From: Planosporangium mesophilum
GTDB taxonomy: Bacteria; Actinomycetota; Actinomycetes; Mycobacteriales; Micromonosporaceae
DNA: 64,000 nt
Reading direction: 5' to 3'
Assembly (NCBI RefSeq): GCF_016863255.1
Contig: NZ_BOON01000050.1
Span: 1-64,000 of the forward strand
In this document: positions 50,948 through 60,328 of the stretch, piece after piece
Layout: every line of letters begins with the position of its first letter
Position numbering within the stretch: the first letter of the stretch is position 1
The notes under the pieces: model-generated
Seen by the model: the letters and a program-made list of their open reading frames with translations, nothing else
Told to the model about the DNA's origin: nothing
Databases searched by the model: none
Program-made: the position numbers and the translations under genes

Positions 50948-51696
50948 TTCCTCCCCCGGCCTTCTCCCTATACAGAGATGTCTCTGGTCCCCAGTCCTTC
51001 CTGGCGCGGCTGGCATCGGCGGGGGCTGGATCAGCTTACGGCTCCGGGCTTATAGCTCGACGACCAATTTGCTGTCGGTCGGCCCAGGTGGACCCGGCAT
51101 CGCGGCTCTCCTGGATCCGCCGTGACCTGCCAATATCCAGAGGTGTCGAGGTGGTGGTCCCTCCTCTTTCCGAACGCGATCGAGGTGCGGTCCCGCTTCC
51201 GGATGAACTTTTCCCTACGAGATCAAGGGCGCGCAGAGCGCGCCAGCGCGCCGCCCGCTGGGCGGCCCGCCTTCACCTGCGGCGCGGCGGCCGCCCGCGG
51301 CGGACGCGCACACGAAGCGGCCCCGTGCTTCGACGGAAGAAGATCCATCGAGGCACGGGGCCGATGTCGGTTCAGGCCCGGCGGCGTCGGCCAGCTCCTG
51401 GTCGTCGCCGCAAGGGCTTTGATGTCCTCGCCGGACGGGCAGGCTCCGGGATGCAAGATCGCCGGGCGTCTGCCGCGGCGGACGGTGGAGGTGCTGGGCC
51501 GGAGTTATCCCGTCTGCCTGCCCGAAGGGATGCCAGCCCGTCTCCCGGGTGTCAAACGATGGAGCGTGTTTGACACCCGGGCGCCGGCCCGGCATTGCGA
51601 AGCACAGGCAGACGGGATAACTCCTGGGCGACATTGTGCGTTGGCTTTCGACCAACTACTTCATCTCGGCCAGTTCGGGAATCAATGCGCCGGAGC
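50948..51696. repeat. 749-base non-coding region with stacked palindromes
   Basis: No convincing gene. At least three stems: 51250-51266 (GCCGCCC, 3-base loop), 51318-51363 (16-base arms, one mismatch, 14-base loop), and 51501-51624. The last has perfect 20-base outer arms (51501-51520 and 51605-51624) and a perfect 14-base inner stem (51544-51557 and 51568-51581) capped by a 10-base loop, giving a 124-base hairpin. Position fits a terminator for the specificity gene, a single-strand replication origin, a transfer site or a structured RNA. Confidence 0.75.
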
Positions 51697-53250
51697 TCAC
51701 ACTCGTGTGCTTGGGTAGAGCACATCGAGTCTTTGCAAGAGCTGGTCCGGATCCGTAAATTCATCAACCAACGCGCCGGGTCTGATCGCACCGTTCGCGA
51801 CAAGAAGTTCAGTCACGTCGGCAGAAGCCGCACAAATCATGCGGCGAGCCCGCCTAGTCACAGGCTCAAACGCGCTAAGCGCTGCCCGATATGCGACCGA
51901 TATTTCATTAGCTCGGGTGACGAGATCCGCCGGAATGAGTACATCCAGCAGATCGGCAGGATTCAGCTGGGTTTGACCAGTGGAACCCGTCATCAGACTG
52001 GTCGTTTGCACGCGACCCCAAGTGCTGTTGAGCCAGCAGCTCGCGGCGTCTGCGGCTTCTAGTCCACCTAAGAGGCGGCAGCGTGCGATGTGCGAGTCTA
52101 TTGTGCCGTCTTTGTCACCGTCGTAGACAGCTGCTTTGCCGAGGGAGCCATCGCCATCCATGGAGACCAGGAGGTCCCCGGTGCGGACGGAGAATCTCTC
52201 GACCGACTTTTTAGTGGTCGGTTTGGCTCGATCTCGAGCGATCATACCCGATTGAATGGTGATGGTGGCGACGGCGTAAGGGGTGTCGTCGTCAATCTCG
52301 TCCTCATCGGCCCAAATTGGTTGGCGGCCCTTTACTGGCACGCCATCAAGCATGTCTGCAAGCCGTACCGTGGGCCGGGCAGTAAGCATTGATCGTATAG
52401 TTGTGTTCGATGGGCTGTGCCAGCGATTGTCGCAGCGTAGTCCGCGTGTAGCGGCGACTTCAGCTAGGGCTACCGTGGCGATCTGCACTCGGCCGCTAGG
52501 AACCGTTGGGGAGTGCAGGCCGAGGACATCCCGGAGGACGCCGTCGCAGACTGCGGAGAAGGCGGCCTCACTCTCGTAGATCGCCGCGATATCGGCGAGC
52601 GCTTGTCGATACCGCTCGGCTATCTTCTCCATGACCTCAGCGGAAAGGGAGGGGATTGGAACAGGACTAAGCAATTCTTGGCTCAGGTTGTCCTGGGATT
52701 TTCCAGCCGCAAGGGCGGCGGTGAGTAGCCGCCAGGTCGGATGGTTCAAAATCGCGGCTACGTATCCAGGCGGCACCGATTCCGGCAGGGCTACACGGAT
52801 CAAGAACCCAGCAGGGACAACCGCGAGGTCCGGCGGCGCCAGATCTCCCGGCCAGGCGAGGCCGGGGGCTGATGCGCGGGACCTTGTGATTAGAACTTCA
52901 TGCTCTGTGATAGCCACGTCACTGGCTTTGATCGTAGTACCAGCAATCACGGCGGGGTTTCGCGGCGAGCAGGCTAACGGTATGCAAGCTTCCTGACGGA
53001 ACACAAAGGGAGCGATCGGGGCGACGGATGCGTAAAGAGCAAACGAGTCGTCTGCGTCATCGGCATAGGCAGACCGAGGAAGGTTCACGCCATTTGTAAA
53101 GGTAGCGATTGCACCCAGTCGGTCCGTTGCCGCAAGGGCGTCGAGGAGTGGTGCCGCGAGTTGACGGAGGTGATGGTGACGCGGATCAAGCCGTGCCGTA
53201 CCCGAAGCGGCAACAGATTCCGGCGTCACCCGAACCAGCGTTAGCGCCAT
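51697..53250 (-). CDS. Restriction-modification specificity subunit (HsdS/BcgB-like)
   Basis: A 517-residue protein with two target-recognition-like halves, each a variable domain followed by a conserved helix: LLSPVPIPSLSAEVMEKIAERY at about 220, and LLDVLIPADLVTRANEISVAY at about 450. That is the HsdS layout for a bipartite target. The start ATG 53250 has GGGAGG and overlaps the methylase gene by 10 bases. Base composition is visibly less GC-rich than the chromosome. Confidence 0.85.
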   Translation of the reverse strand: MALTLVRVTPESVAASGTARLDPRHHHLRQLAAPLLDALAATDRLGAIATFTNGVNLPRSAYADDADDSFALYASVAPIAPFVFRQEACIPLACSPRNPAVIAGTTIKASDVAITEHEVLITRSRASAPGLAWPGDLAPPDLAVVPAGFLIRVALPESVPPGYVAAILNHPTWRLLTAALAAGKSQDNLSQELLSPVPIPSLSAEVMEKIAERYRQALADIAAIYESEAAFSAVCDGVLRDVLGLHSPTVPSGRVQIATVALAEVAATRGLRCDNRWHSPSNTTIRSMLTARPTVRLADMLDGVPVKGRQPIWADEDEIDDDTPYAVATITIQSGMIARDRAKPTTKKSVERFSVRTGDLLVSMDGDGSLGKAAVYDGDKDGTIDSHIARCRLLGGLEAADAASCWLNSTWGRVQTTSLMTGSTGQTQLNPADLLDVLIPADLVTRANEISVAYRAALSAFEPVTRRARRMICAASADVTELLVANGAIRPGALVDEFTDPDQLLQRLDVLYPSTRV

Positions 53251-55670
53251 AGCGCCTCCCGCCGGAGCACGGCGAGGGCATCGGTGGCGCCGTCCGTAAC
53301 GACGATCTGCCAACCATTCTTCGCGTCATTCAGATTGCGTACCGGTTCGGTACCACCCTCCCCGTCAGGCTGCACTGCGTGGAATAGATCATTGCGGGAT
53401 GCATTCTCTGCGCGTTTAGTTCGCCGATAACCCACCTCGCCGACAATGACGCCAAGGTAGCTGTCCCCACCGATCTGGTAAACGGTCGCGGCAAATGCGG
53501 AAGACTCCGGGCTAACCGCCTTCGCCGCCGTCTGTGCCTGGACCGCCCATGCCTGCGTAGTAGGGTCGCCGTCGGGCACTGGCAGACCGAGTCGCTCTAG
53601 CGCTGCGGTTGCAGTACGGGCATGAGCGGCCAGCTGTTCGGGAGTTGTCCTTTGCCCCGGCTTGATGACTATTCGTGTAGCTGCCAAGACGGCGTCACGA
53701 TCGGCGGTGATCTGGGCGAAGTGGGCCGAGAACGCCGCCGTCCAGGCGATCTCCTCTGCTGGCGTCTTCTTTTGGGCGAAAAGCAAACTGGTACGAGTGG
53801 GCGTCCATGGTTGGAACGCATGTACGGGAAGGCTAACAACGGCGCGTACGTTGAAGCGCTGGAATAAGAATAATCTGGCAGCCAGGTTCTCGGTCGTAGA
53901 GAAGAAACTCTCGGGGAGGACGGCGGCTAGCCTTCCGCCGTGCTTAAGGAGCTGGTACCAACGCTCTAAGAATAGATTCTCGGAGTTCCTGTCCGCGGCG
54001 AGTTGGAAGTTGTCAGCGAATCGCTCCTTTACGGACCCATCCAGCGTGATACTGAAAGGTGGGTTCGTCACCACCACGTCGAACGTTTCGGCGACGGGCT
54101 TCTCGTAGACCCCGTCAGCATCTCGCCCAGCCCGGAACTTCTGCTCGCGGTGTTTAGTCGCCAGAGCGTCAAGTTCCGCTAGCCCGTCGTCGTGGTAGAT
54201 ATGCGTATGGCCATCCCGATGAAGGACCATATTCACCTTCGTTGAGATTGCCAGGTCCTCGCGCTTTTCGACGCCGTAGATGAATTCTTTCGCCCATTCG
54301 TTCGGCGCATTTTCGGGGAACTTGGATGCAAGTTGCTCCCGCACGTCCCGGTTACGAGAAAGTTGAGGCCGCCGCTCGGCAATATGCTGACTGATTAGTC
54401 GCATGCTCGCGAGAAGGAATGTGCCGCTTCCGCAGGAAGGGTCGATCACGTATGGTAACCGGTCGTTCGTGTGGGCGCGGCTCGTCAGCTTTTCTTCGGC
54501 CAAGTCGCCGATGCCGAGTACTTCCAGCATGAAAATGGCTAGATTGTAATGGGTGAAAAAGAGGCCCTTACTCTGTTTGAATCCCTCACGCGTGATGGCC
54601 TCGAAAAACGTTCCGAGCAGGTCCCCAGTGGTGCGTCCGGCCGCTGTTAGGGAGAACCCTTGAAGGGTCTCGACGACCCACTGAACCTCCTCAGCAGAGT
54701 AGAGCGACTCATCGAGAGGATCGACCTGAGTGACGTCTTGATCGACGTATCGCTGGTACGCCTCTTGGTAACACTCGTTGACTCGCTTAAGGGTATCCGA
54801 GGCCGACTCCTTGTCTGTGCCGCGGTGACGCACTTGGAAGCGGTATGCCTCTCCCTCGTTGGTAACCTTCTCGTCGTGGATCTTCGTGAGAAATAGTCGT
54901 ACGAGCCAGGCATAAATCTGGTTGTCGTCACGGGACCCACCCCAGAGCTTGTTGTGCAACTCTCGTCGGATGCGATCGAGTTGGGGTCGAGTGAGGTCTG
55001 TGCGCAGATCTCGGTCAGTTCCAGGCGCGTAGGGTACCTGAGTGGGCTCCTGATAATTGACCGGGAAGTCTTCGACGTGGGGACGGCCGTCCCGTTCCCA
55101 TCGCTGGAACGTCAAGCCAGGTCGGTAGTCAACGGTGACAGTATTCAGGAAGGGGCGGCCGTCCGCCCCAACCTGCGCGGTGACGAGGGAAAGCACGCTC
55201 GTATCGGGGTTCTCGGCAGTGAGGGCAAACAGTTGGCCACGAATCCGAGGGTCGGTGGAACCGCCCCAGTCACCGGGCGGCTTGGTCTCGATAATTGCGA
55301 AAGCCCTCTCAGGGGCATCTGCATGGGATATCCGCACATCCACCTGAGCTTGGCCTCCGCGACCGTAGGAATAAGGCCGCTCAAGTTCCAGGGCTTCCGG
55401 CGGATAAAGACCCATCGTGCACAGCCAAGCCACGAGATACGCACGAACGGGCTCTTCCTCACCGACGTAGTCACGGATCAGCTCATGCTGTCTAATCCGC
55501 GGAGAGTAGGTCACCTGTTTAGCGTCCACATCCAGGGTGACGAACTCCCCTTCAGGGTCGAGTTCGCGGATGGCCCGCGCAAGTGCCTCTTGTCCGACGT
55601 GGCCTAACTGCGGTAGTGGCAACAGTGCTCCACTTGTCTCGTCGATCGTGGGTCGATCGGGGAGAGTCAT
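53241..55670 (-). CDS. Fused nuclease and N6-adenine DNA methylase (type IIG / BcgI-like)
   Basis: An 809-residue protein. Residues about 95-135 hold an HsdR_N-type nuclease core, Asp111 in QAQVDVRI and Glu128-x-Lys130 in AFAIIETKPPGD. From about 330 it is an HsdM-type methylase: motif I DPSCGSGTF at 410-418 and catalytic NPPF at 536-539. Cleavage and methylation in one chain with a separate specificity subunit is the BcgI arrangement. If the nuclease is inactive, it would be a plain modification enzyme. ATG 55670 has a GGGGAG site. Lower GC than the host suggests separate acquisition. Confidence 0.85.
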   Translation of the reverse strand: MTLPDRPTIDETSGALLPLPQLGHVGQEALARAIRELDPEGEFVTLDVDAKQVTYSPRIRQHELIRDYVGEEEPVRAYLVAWLCTMGLYPPEALELERPYSYGRGGQAQVDVRISHADAPERAFAIIETKPPGDWGGSTDPRIRGQLFALTAENPDTSVLSLVTAQVGADGRPFLNTVTVDYRPGLTFQRWERDGRPHVEDFPVNYQEPTQVPYAPGTDRDLRTDLTRPQLDRIRRELHNKLWGGSRDDNQIYAWLVRLFLTKIHDEKVTNEGEAYRFQVRHRGTDKESASDTLKRVNECYQEAYQRYVDQDVTQVDPLDESLYSAEEVQWVVETLQGFSLTAAGRTTGDLLGTFFEAITREGFKQSKGLFFTHYNLAIFMLEVLGIGDLAEEKLTSRAHTNDRLPYVIDPSCGSGTFLLASMRLISQHIAERRPQLSRNRDVREQLASKFPENAPNEWAKEFIYGVEKREDLAISTKVNMVLHRDGHTHIYHDDGLAELDALATKHREQKFRAGRDADGVYEKPVAETFDVVVTNPPFSITLDGSVKERFADNFQLAADRNSENLFLERWYQLLKHGGRLAAVLPESFFSTTENLAARLFLFQRFNVRAVVSLPVHAFQPWTPTRTSLLFAQKKTPAEEIAWTAAFSAHFAQITADRDAVLAATRIVIKPGQRTTPEQLAAHARTATAALERLGLPVPDGDPTTQAWAVQAQTAAKAVSPESSAFAATVYQIGGDSYLGVIVGEVGYRRTKRAENASRNDLFHAVQPDGEGGTEPVRNLNDAKNGWQIVVTDGATDALAVLRREALWR

Positions 55671-56170
55671 TCTGCTCCCCACCGACCAAGAACCTACGGG
55701 AATGGTTGGCGTTGGCAAACACGGCTAGCCGCTTGCCCATGCTTCAGTTCCGCAACGGTGGGATCTCTCGCCACCACCATCACCCGCGCCACGCCGAGAG
55801 CAGGGTGACGCTGCCGGTGTAGACGTCCGACCATCGAAGCGCCTTGGACGGACACCCCTCCGTAACTCTCCCAGGGCCGGCGGTACAGCGGCGATCTTCC
55901 TGGAGACAGTTCGAGAGATGCGCAAAGTGCTTACCGCCCCGGCCTGACCGCAACACTGGACGCCAACAGAGTGGTCACGGTGGACGGCGGCGACGAGGTG
56001 CGCCGTCCGCGCAAGACCGCCAAGCGGGCCAGGGCGACCGGAGGCGGTGTCACGCAGATGTCACAAGCTCTACGTATCAAGGTGGACAGCGGTGGACCAG
56101 CGCGGATGACAACCCGCCGCCGAGCGCGGTCGACAGACTCGGGTGAACGGCGGCGGAAGGCTTCCACCGC
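55671..56170. other. Right end of the element, 500 bases without a convincing gene
   Basis: Holds the promoter for the restriction-modification operon and, at 56046-56067, a 22-mer that matches 19 of 22 bases of the one near attL (two TGTCAC units 11 bases apart). Plus-strand open frames here look like non-coding sequence. Confidence 0.5.
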
Positions 56171-56216
56171 ACTTGTAATCGGAAGGTTGCGGGTTCAAGT
56201 CCCGCCGTCGGCTCCA
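56171..56216 (+). other. attR attachment core
   Basis: An exact 46-base copy of the tRNA-Thr 3' half, without the 5' half, so not a tRNA gene. It marks the right boundary of the element. Confidence 0.92.
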
Positions 56217-56435
56217 TCTCCCCAGCTACCGGCCTTGCCGATGCGGCCATTAACCGGCTTGGGGCGAGCCGTACAGCAGCGGAGTGCAGCAACCGCACCG
56301 GCTATGCCTAACTGCAGCGGCACGCGTAACGGCGGAAATTCTTCAGCTTCGCCGCCTTCGTGCCGACGTGCTGTTGTGCGCCCGGATTCCCGCCGCGCGT
56401 GCTGCTGAGCATTGTCTTCCGAAAGGTTGCCGCCC

Positions 56436-57974
56436 ATGTGGTTGCGCTCAACCCCGGCGCCGGTCGCGGCACCCGTGCCGCGTGACGTCGAGGCGCTCGA
56501 ACGGTTGTTGCGCGAGTTCGCCGCCGGTGTGTCCACCGTGCAGGAGGTGCGGATGAGGACCCTCACCTCACTGGTGGAGGTCCTCGATCTCGCCTACGGC
56601 GCGGTGTGGGCGCGCAACCCAGACGGCAGCTACACCCTCGCGGCCGAGATCGGCGAGCTGTCGGCGGTGCTGTCGGTGCCCCTCGCCGGGGCGGACACGC
56701 TGCCGGGCAACGCCGGGCTGCTCGGCGCCGCGGTGGCCGCCCGGCGGGCAGTGATGATCAGCCAAACGCCGTCGGCCGGTGACCAGTGCGCCCGGTGGCA
56801 GGCCGCTCACCAGGCCGGGATGGTCGAAGGGGCCACCGTGCCGATGATCGACGGCGACGTGGTCACCGCGGTGCTGGAGTTCTTCGGCCGAAAGCCGCTG
56901 CCCGCGTTCGCCAGCGACAAGTGGGCGGCGATCACCCGGATCGCGGTACTCGAGGGCAACCAGGCGATGGCCACTCAGGCGCTACGGGAAACCATCGAGG
57001 ACCGGGAGGCTGTCACCGATGTGGTGGCCAAGGTCGGTGAGGCAGTCGACCAGCAGACCGCCATCCGGGTGGCGCTCGACAGCGTCCGCACCTTCTTCGG
57101 CTGGGCGTACGGCTCGTTCTGGGCGCTGGACGAGACCGCGAACGTGCTGCGGTTCAGCGTCGAGTCCGGCGCCGCCGGCGACGAGTTCCGTCAGGTCACG
57201 CTCGCCGCGTCGTTCGCCGAGGGCGTCGGCGTGTCCGGCCGGGCGTGGAGGGCCCGGGACCTGGTGTTCGTGCGTGACCTCGCCGACGTCACCGACTGTG
57301 TGCGGGCGCCGGCCGCCCGTCGCGCCGGCATCCGGTCCGGGGTCTGCTTTCCGATCATGGACGGCGACCGGGTCATCGGCACCATGGACTTCTTCACCAC
57401 CGACACGATCGAACTGTCGCCCTCGCGCGCAGCGGCGCTGCGCAACGTGCAGGTACTGGTCTCCCAGCGACTGGCCGTGCTGCGGCGGGTCGACGACGAC
57501 GCCCGCAAGGCGCGCGCCCTGCTCGACACGATCACCCAGCTGCGCGAGGCCTCACTCGACGCCGGCCGGGTCGCCGGACAGGCCGTGGGCGGATCCAGCG
57601 CCATGACCACCGAGGTAGAGGCGCTTGGGCAGGCGTCCGCCGCGATCGGCGACGTCATCAAAATCATCAGTGGCATCGCCGAGCAGACCAACCTGCTGGC
57701 CCTCAATGCCACCATCGAGGCCGCCCGCGCCGGCGAGATAGGCAAGGGGTTCGCGGTGGTCGCCGGCGAGGTCAAAGAACTCGCCCGGGAGACGGCCGAG
57801 GCCACCCAGCGGGTGGCCCAGCAGGTCGCCGGTATCCAGGCATCGAGCCGGTCGGTGGCCGACGGCATCCACGCCACCAACCAGACCATCGGCCGGCTCG
57901 ACGCGATCCAGGCCCGCATCAACGCGGTGCTGGAAACGCAGGCCAGGATGGCCGCCGACTTCGACCGCCAGTAG
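56436..57974 (+). CDS. Soluble GAF-GAF-methyl-accepting protein
   Basis: A 512-residue signalling protein without membrane helices. Two GAF domains (about 20-190 and 195-350; [39 protein letters not shown]) are followed by a short MCP signalling hairpin with tip [20 protein letters not shown]. The cytoplasmic chemoreceptor would sense a small ligand and talk to a CheA-CheW array, if one exists elsewhere. ATG 56436 is preceded by GAAAGG; the earlier TTG at 56412 is less likely. It starts 219 bases from attR. Confidence 0.87.
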   Translation: MWLRSTPAPVAAPVPRDVEALERLLREFAAGVSTVQEVRMRTLTSLVEVLDLAYGAVWARNPDGSYTLAAEIGELSAVLSVPLAGADTLPGNAGLLGAAVAARRAVMISQTPSAGDQCARWQAAHQAGMVEGATVPMIDGDVVTAVLEFFGRKPLPAFASDKWAAITRIAVLEGNQAMATQALRETIEDREAVTDVVAKVGEAVDQQTAIRVALDSVRTFFGWAYGSFWALDETANVLRFSVESGAAGDEFRQVTLAASFAEGVGVSGRAWRARDLVFVRDLADVTDCVRAPAARRAGIRSGVCFPIMDGDRVIGTMDFFTTDTIELSPSRAAALRNVQVLVSQRLAVLRRVDDDARKARALLDTITQLREASLDAGRVAGQAVGGSSAMTTEVEALGQASAAIGDVIKIISGIAEQTNLLALNATIEAARAGEIGKGFAVVAGEVKELARETAEATQRVAQQVAGIQASSRSVADGIHATNQTIGRLDAIQARINAVLETQARMAADFDRQ

Positions 57975-58469
57975 TCATGACCCCACTCCGGCAGGCGAAC
58001 GACAGGTCGCACGTCGCTCGTGCAATGCCCTACGAACGCCGTCGCGTTCTTTGGCAGCGCGCCCACGCCCGGTTCACCAATTGGGCAGCCGGTAAGAACT
58101 GCGTCATCGGCCGCAATACCGGTTGACCCAGATTCAGGCCGTGGACGCGGGGGCTGGGAAGGTGTGCGCCGCAGACGTCGCAAGCCCTAAGCGCGCGCCC
58201 AGCGCTCGCTCTTGCGAACTGCGGCACGCTGGGCCTACACCGGCATCACCCGCGGAGCGGCATCGTCGTCGAGGACGACCACAGCCGCGGTGCCGACCAC
58301 AGCGGCGGTGCCGAGTCCCACCTGATGCTTGACGATTCCGTCCCAGGAGATAGTTGACGGTAGATCTTGGCAGATGGCGCCGGCGTCACGCAGCGTCAAT
58401 GTCAACAGCGCTGCAACGAGTCGTCCAGATTTGGGCGTAGATCGAGGGGCGATCGGGCAGGATGGCCGC
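57975..58469. other. 495-base gap with an 18-bp direct repeat
   Basis: No gene is supported. An 18-base unit beginning GACCACAGC is repeated at 58277 and 58295 with one difference. Open frames in the interval lack ribosome-binding sites and have unconvincing composition. Confidence 0.4.
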
Positions 58470-58889
58470 GTGCCTCAAGACCATGCTGCGTACGTTCCGA
58501 ACGAACTGCTGGGCCGCCTTGTCGGCTTGCGCCTGTACTCAGTTCAGTTCGTCATGGACTACGTGCAGCTGCACTTCGACGGACCCACCCAGGACATGCC
58601 GGTCCTGAACTGCGACGTGTTGCCCGTCGTGGAAACGCCGGCCGGCCCGATCAGCTCCGGGCAGGTTGGGTACGCCGACGCGTTACGAGCGCTCATACCA
58701 CAGCTTGTTGTCGCGACGGTTGAAGAGACTGGCCGCGGCCTTCGAGTCGAGTTCGATCGCGGGGCGATCTGCCTGCATCCGAGCGTCGGCGAGGTGGAGG
58801 GGCCCGAGATCGCACTGTTGAGCGGCTTCACTGACGGGCACTGGATGTGCTGGCGTCCGGGAGAAGACTCGTTTGAGGACATCGGCTAA
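58470..58889 (+). CDS. Hypothetical protein (DUF6188-like?)
   Basis: A 139-residue protein with regular strand patterns (LGRLVGLRLYSVQFVMDYVQ, LRVEFDRGAICLHP, GHWMCWRPGEDSFED). I suspect an actinobacterial DUF family but cannot confirm which. GTG 58470 is preceded by GGGCAGG. No membrane or export signal. Its neighbours are also unknown. Confidence 0.6.
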   Translation: MPQDHAAYVPNELLGRLVGLRLYSVQFVMDYVQLHFDGPTQDMPVLNCDVLPVVETPAGPISSGQVGYADALRALIPQLVVATVEETGRGLRVEFDRGAICLHPSVGEVEGPEIALLSGFTDGHWMCWRPGEDSFEDIG

Positions 58890-59170
58890 GGTGCCCTCGC
58901 GGAACGATCAACAGTGCCGGTATACGGTCCGTGACGTGCGCTGACCCGGCATGTAAAGCATCAGGTGGGACGCGACCGGGCGGGTTCAACCGGTGTGCGC
59001 AAGGAGCTCGGCGAGACAGGACACGACCACAGCGGCGGTGATTGCCGAATTCGCCTGTACTTGGATCAAGGCGCCGTGCCGGCACGGCGCGTCGCGCTCT
59101 GGACCTCCGGCCCGCCGCGCACGCGCCGGCCGGCCGCACCAGCAGCGAGGTGACTGATCCTGATGGGGCT

Positions 59171-59365
59171 TCAGTCCTCGTCGTCGTCCACGTCGCGCAA
59201 CAGGCGGTCAAGCACTTCGGGGCTCATCCGCTTGACCTCGTTCTCCAACTCCACGCTGTAGTGCCGGTCGTTGGGATCAAAGCCGTTCCGCCTCCGAGAC
59301 GTACGCCCGTACGCCTTCATGAACTGGCCGATCTCCTGGCGCAGCCGGTCATGTCGATGTCCCAC
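59171..59365 (-). CDS. Small conserved protein
   Basis: A 64-residue, highly charged protein (FMKAYGRTSRRRNGFDPNDR, LENEVKRMSPEVLDRLLRD). It resembles small helical proteins seen in many actinobacteria, function unknown. The GTG 59365 start lacks a strong ribosome site; a Met start at residue 16 is possible. Confidence 0.55.
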   Translation of the reverse strand: MGHRHDRLRQEIGQFMKAYGRTSRRRNGFDPNDRHYSVELENEVKRMSPEVLDRLLRDVDDDED

Positions 59366-59510
59366 TGGCTGAGAGTAAGGCCAGGTCAGGGGCTATACCA
59401 CCGATTTTGTTGCGGTTTCAGGACAGGCTTAGCCGCCGGCAGGGGTACTCCGGCTCCGGGACGGGGAGGCAGGCGTCCCCGGCGCCCGACTCTCCACGCC
59501 TCGCGCCCGG

Positions 59511-59563
59511 CGTCAAGAGCGCTTCGCGTCGGCTACGCCGATGGCCTACGGCCACTCTTGACC
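59511..59563. repeat. Palindromic element in a 316-base gap
   Basis: GTCAAGAG at 59512-59519 pairs with CTCTTGAC at 59555-59562 around a 35-base centre that carries short repeats (GGCTACGCC, GGCCTACGGCC). The surrounding gap (59366-59681) has no supported gene. It resembles the dispersed palindromic units of actinobacterial genomes. Confidence 0.55.
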
Positions 59564-59681
59564 CCGATCGCGGGGCGAGGATCTGGCACCTATCGGGGGA
59601 CGGGGGCGGTGCGGCGAGCGCAGGTCGGCGCACCGGTATTCGGGAGGGCTGGACGGCAGGGGCCTGCTCCATAATCGGTCC

Positions 59682-60152
59682 ATGATCGAAGCGCTGAGGC
59701 AATGGGCGAGGCGGCGGATGGAGGACACGGCGACGTCCCTCGTCAAAGCGGGTGCCGCAGCTAGCTTCGAGATCGCCGAAGACGACGGACTTCAACTGCG
59801 GGTGTACCGCGCTGTGGATGGGGTCATGGCCGAGGCATGGATGACCGCCGGATTCGAGGTGTCCTTCCTGCACCTCGGGGAGGTCTACAGGACGGTGCAG
59901 ACCGCCTACGACGATGAATATCAGCGGGAGGTCCTCGACGATTTCCTGGCGTCCGTTGAGGCCTTCATCAAAGGTGATTACTACGAGGAGGTCGGCGAGC
60001 GGAACGGGCGCGTGGCGTCGAGGAAGATCTACTTCAACGTGCCTGGTGGGACACCGACCCCTTGGTCGGCATCGCTCGGCTTGCGCGCGTTCGTCAGCAG
60101 CCTTCTCGGATACACGAAGTCAACCGTCCGTCCGCACAGCACTGAAGACTGA
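59682..60152 (+). CDS. Hypothetical protein
   Basis: A 156-residue protein of unknown family. A helical basic start (IEALRQWARRRMEDTATSL) precedes a region of alternating strands and a Tyr-rich helix (VYRTVQTAYDDEYQREVLDD). No signal peptide or membrane segment. Coding character is good (high GC in third positions). Confidence 0.55.
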   Translation: MIEALRQWARRRMEDTATSLVKAGAAASFEIAEDDGLQLRVYRAVDGVMAEAWMTAGFEVSFLHLGEVYRTVQTAYDDEYQREVLDDFLASVEAFIKGDYYEEVGERNGRVASRKIYFNVPGGTPTPWSASLGLRAFVSSLLGYTKSTVRPHSTED

Positions 60153-60328
60153 GCCGTGCCCGTTGCGTGCCCGACACAGCGGGCCGACCGCGGGCAATCA
60201 CGGTCAACGGTGAGAGCCACGACCAGGCGGTGACCAGCAAGAGCAGCAGGTAAGCGGTTCGGCGCTGAGCATTGATCGACAATTCCAAACCCGCGTGACA
60301 CCTGGGGCCGTCCCTGTGGCTCACACTG

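Larger units (their letters stand above)
38933..56216. mobile_element. Actinomycete integrative and conjugative element (AICE), about 17.2 kb
   Basis: Bounded by a perfect 46-bp direct repeat (38933-38978 and 56171-56216), the 3' half of tRNA-Thr. Inside, in order: int, xis, small gene, rolling-circle rep, DpdA-like gene, spdB-like gene, FtsK-type transfer ATPase, three small genes, a GntR-PP2C-NUDIX operon on the plus strand, a small gene, a PD-(D/E)XK nuclease gene, a palindrome-rich region, and a two-gene restriction-modification operon. This is the pSAM2-type layout (int-xis-rep-tra, GntR control, NUDIX) plus cargo. All core functions look intact, so the element may be active. Confidence 0.92.

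Noticed and set aside
51215-51655. Minus-strand 146-residue frame in the palindrome region
   Set aside because: Its codons are dictated by the palindromes, it has no ribosome site, and the product is low complexity.
49796-55670. Complete type I restriction system (HsdR-HsdM-HsdS)
   Set aside because: No gene of HsdR size with helicase motifs is present; the nuclease core is fused to the methylase instead.
56171-56216. tRNA gene at attR
   Set aside because: Only the 3' half matches; the preceding bases do not form the acceptor, D or anticodon 5' arms.
55971-56408. Plus-strand open frame across attR
   Set aside because: It runs through the attachment core and tRNA sequence, and the product is basic low-complexity sequence.
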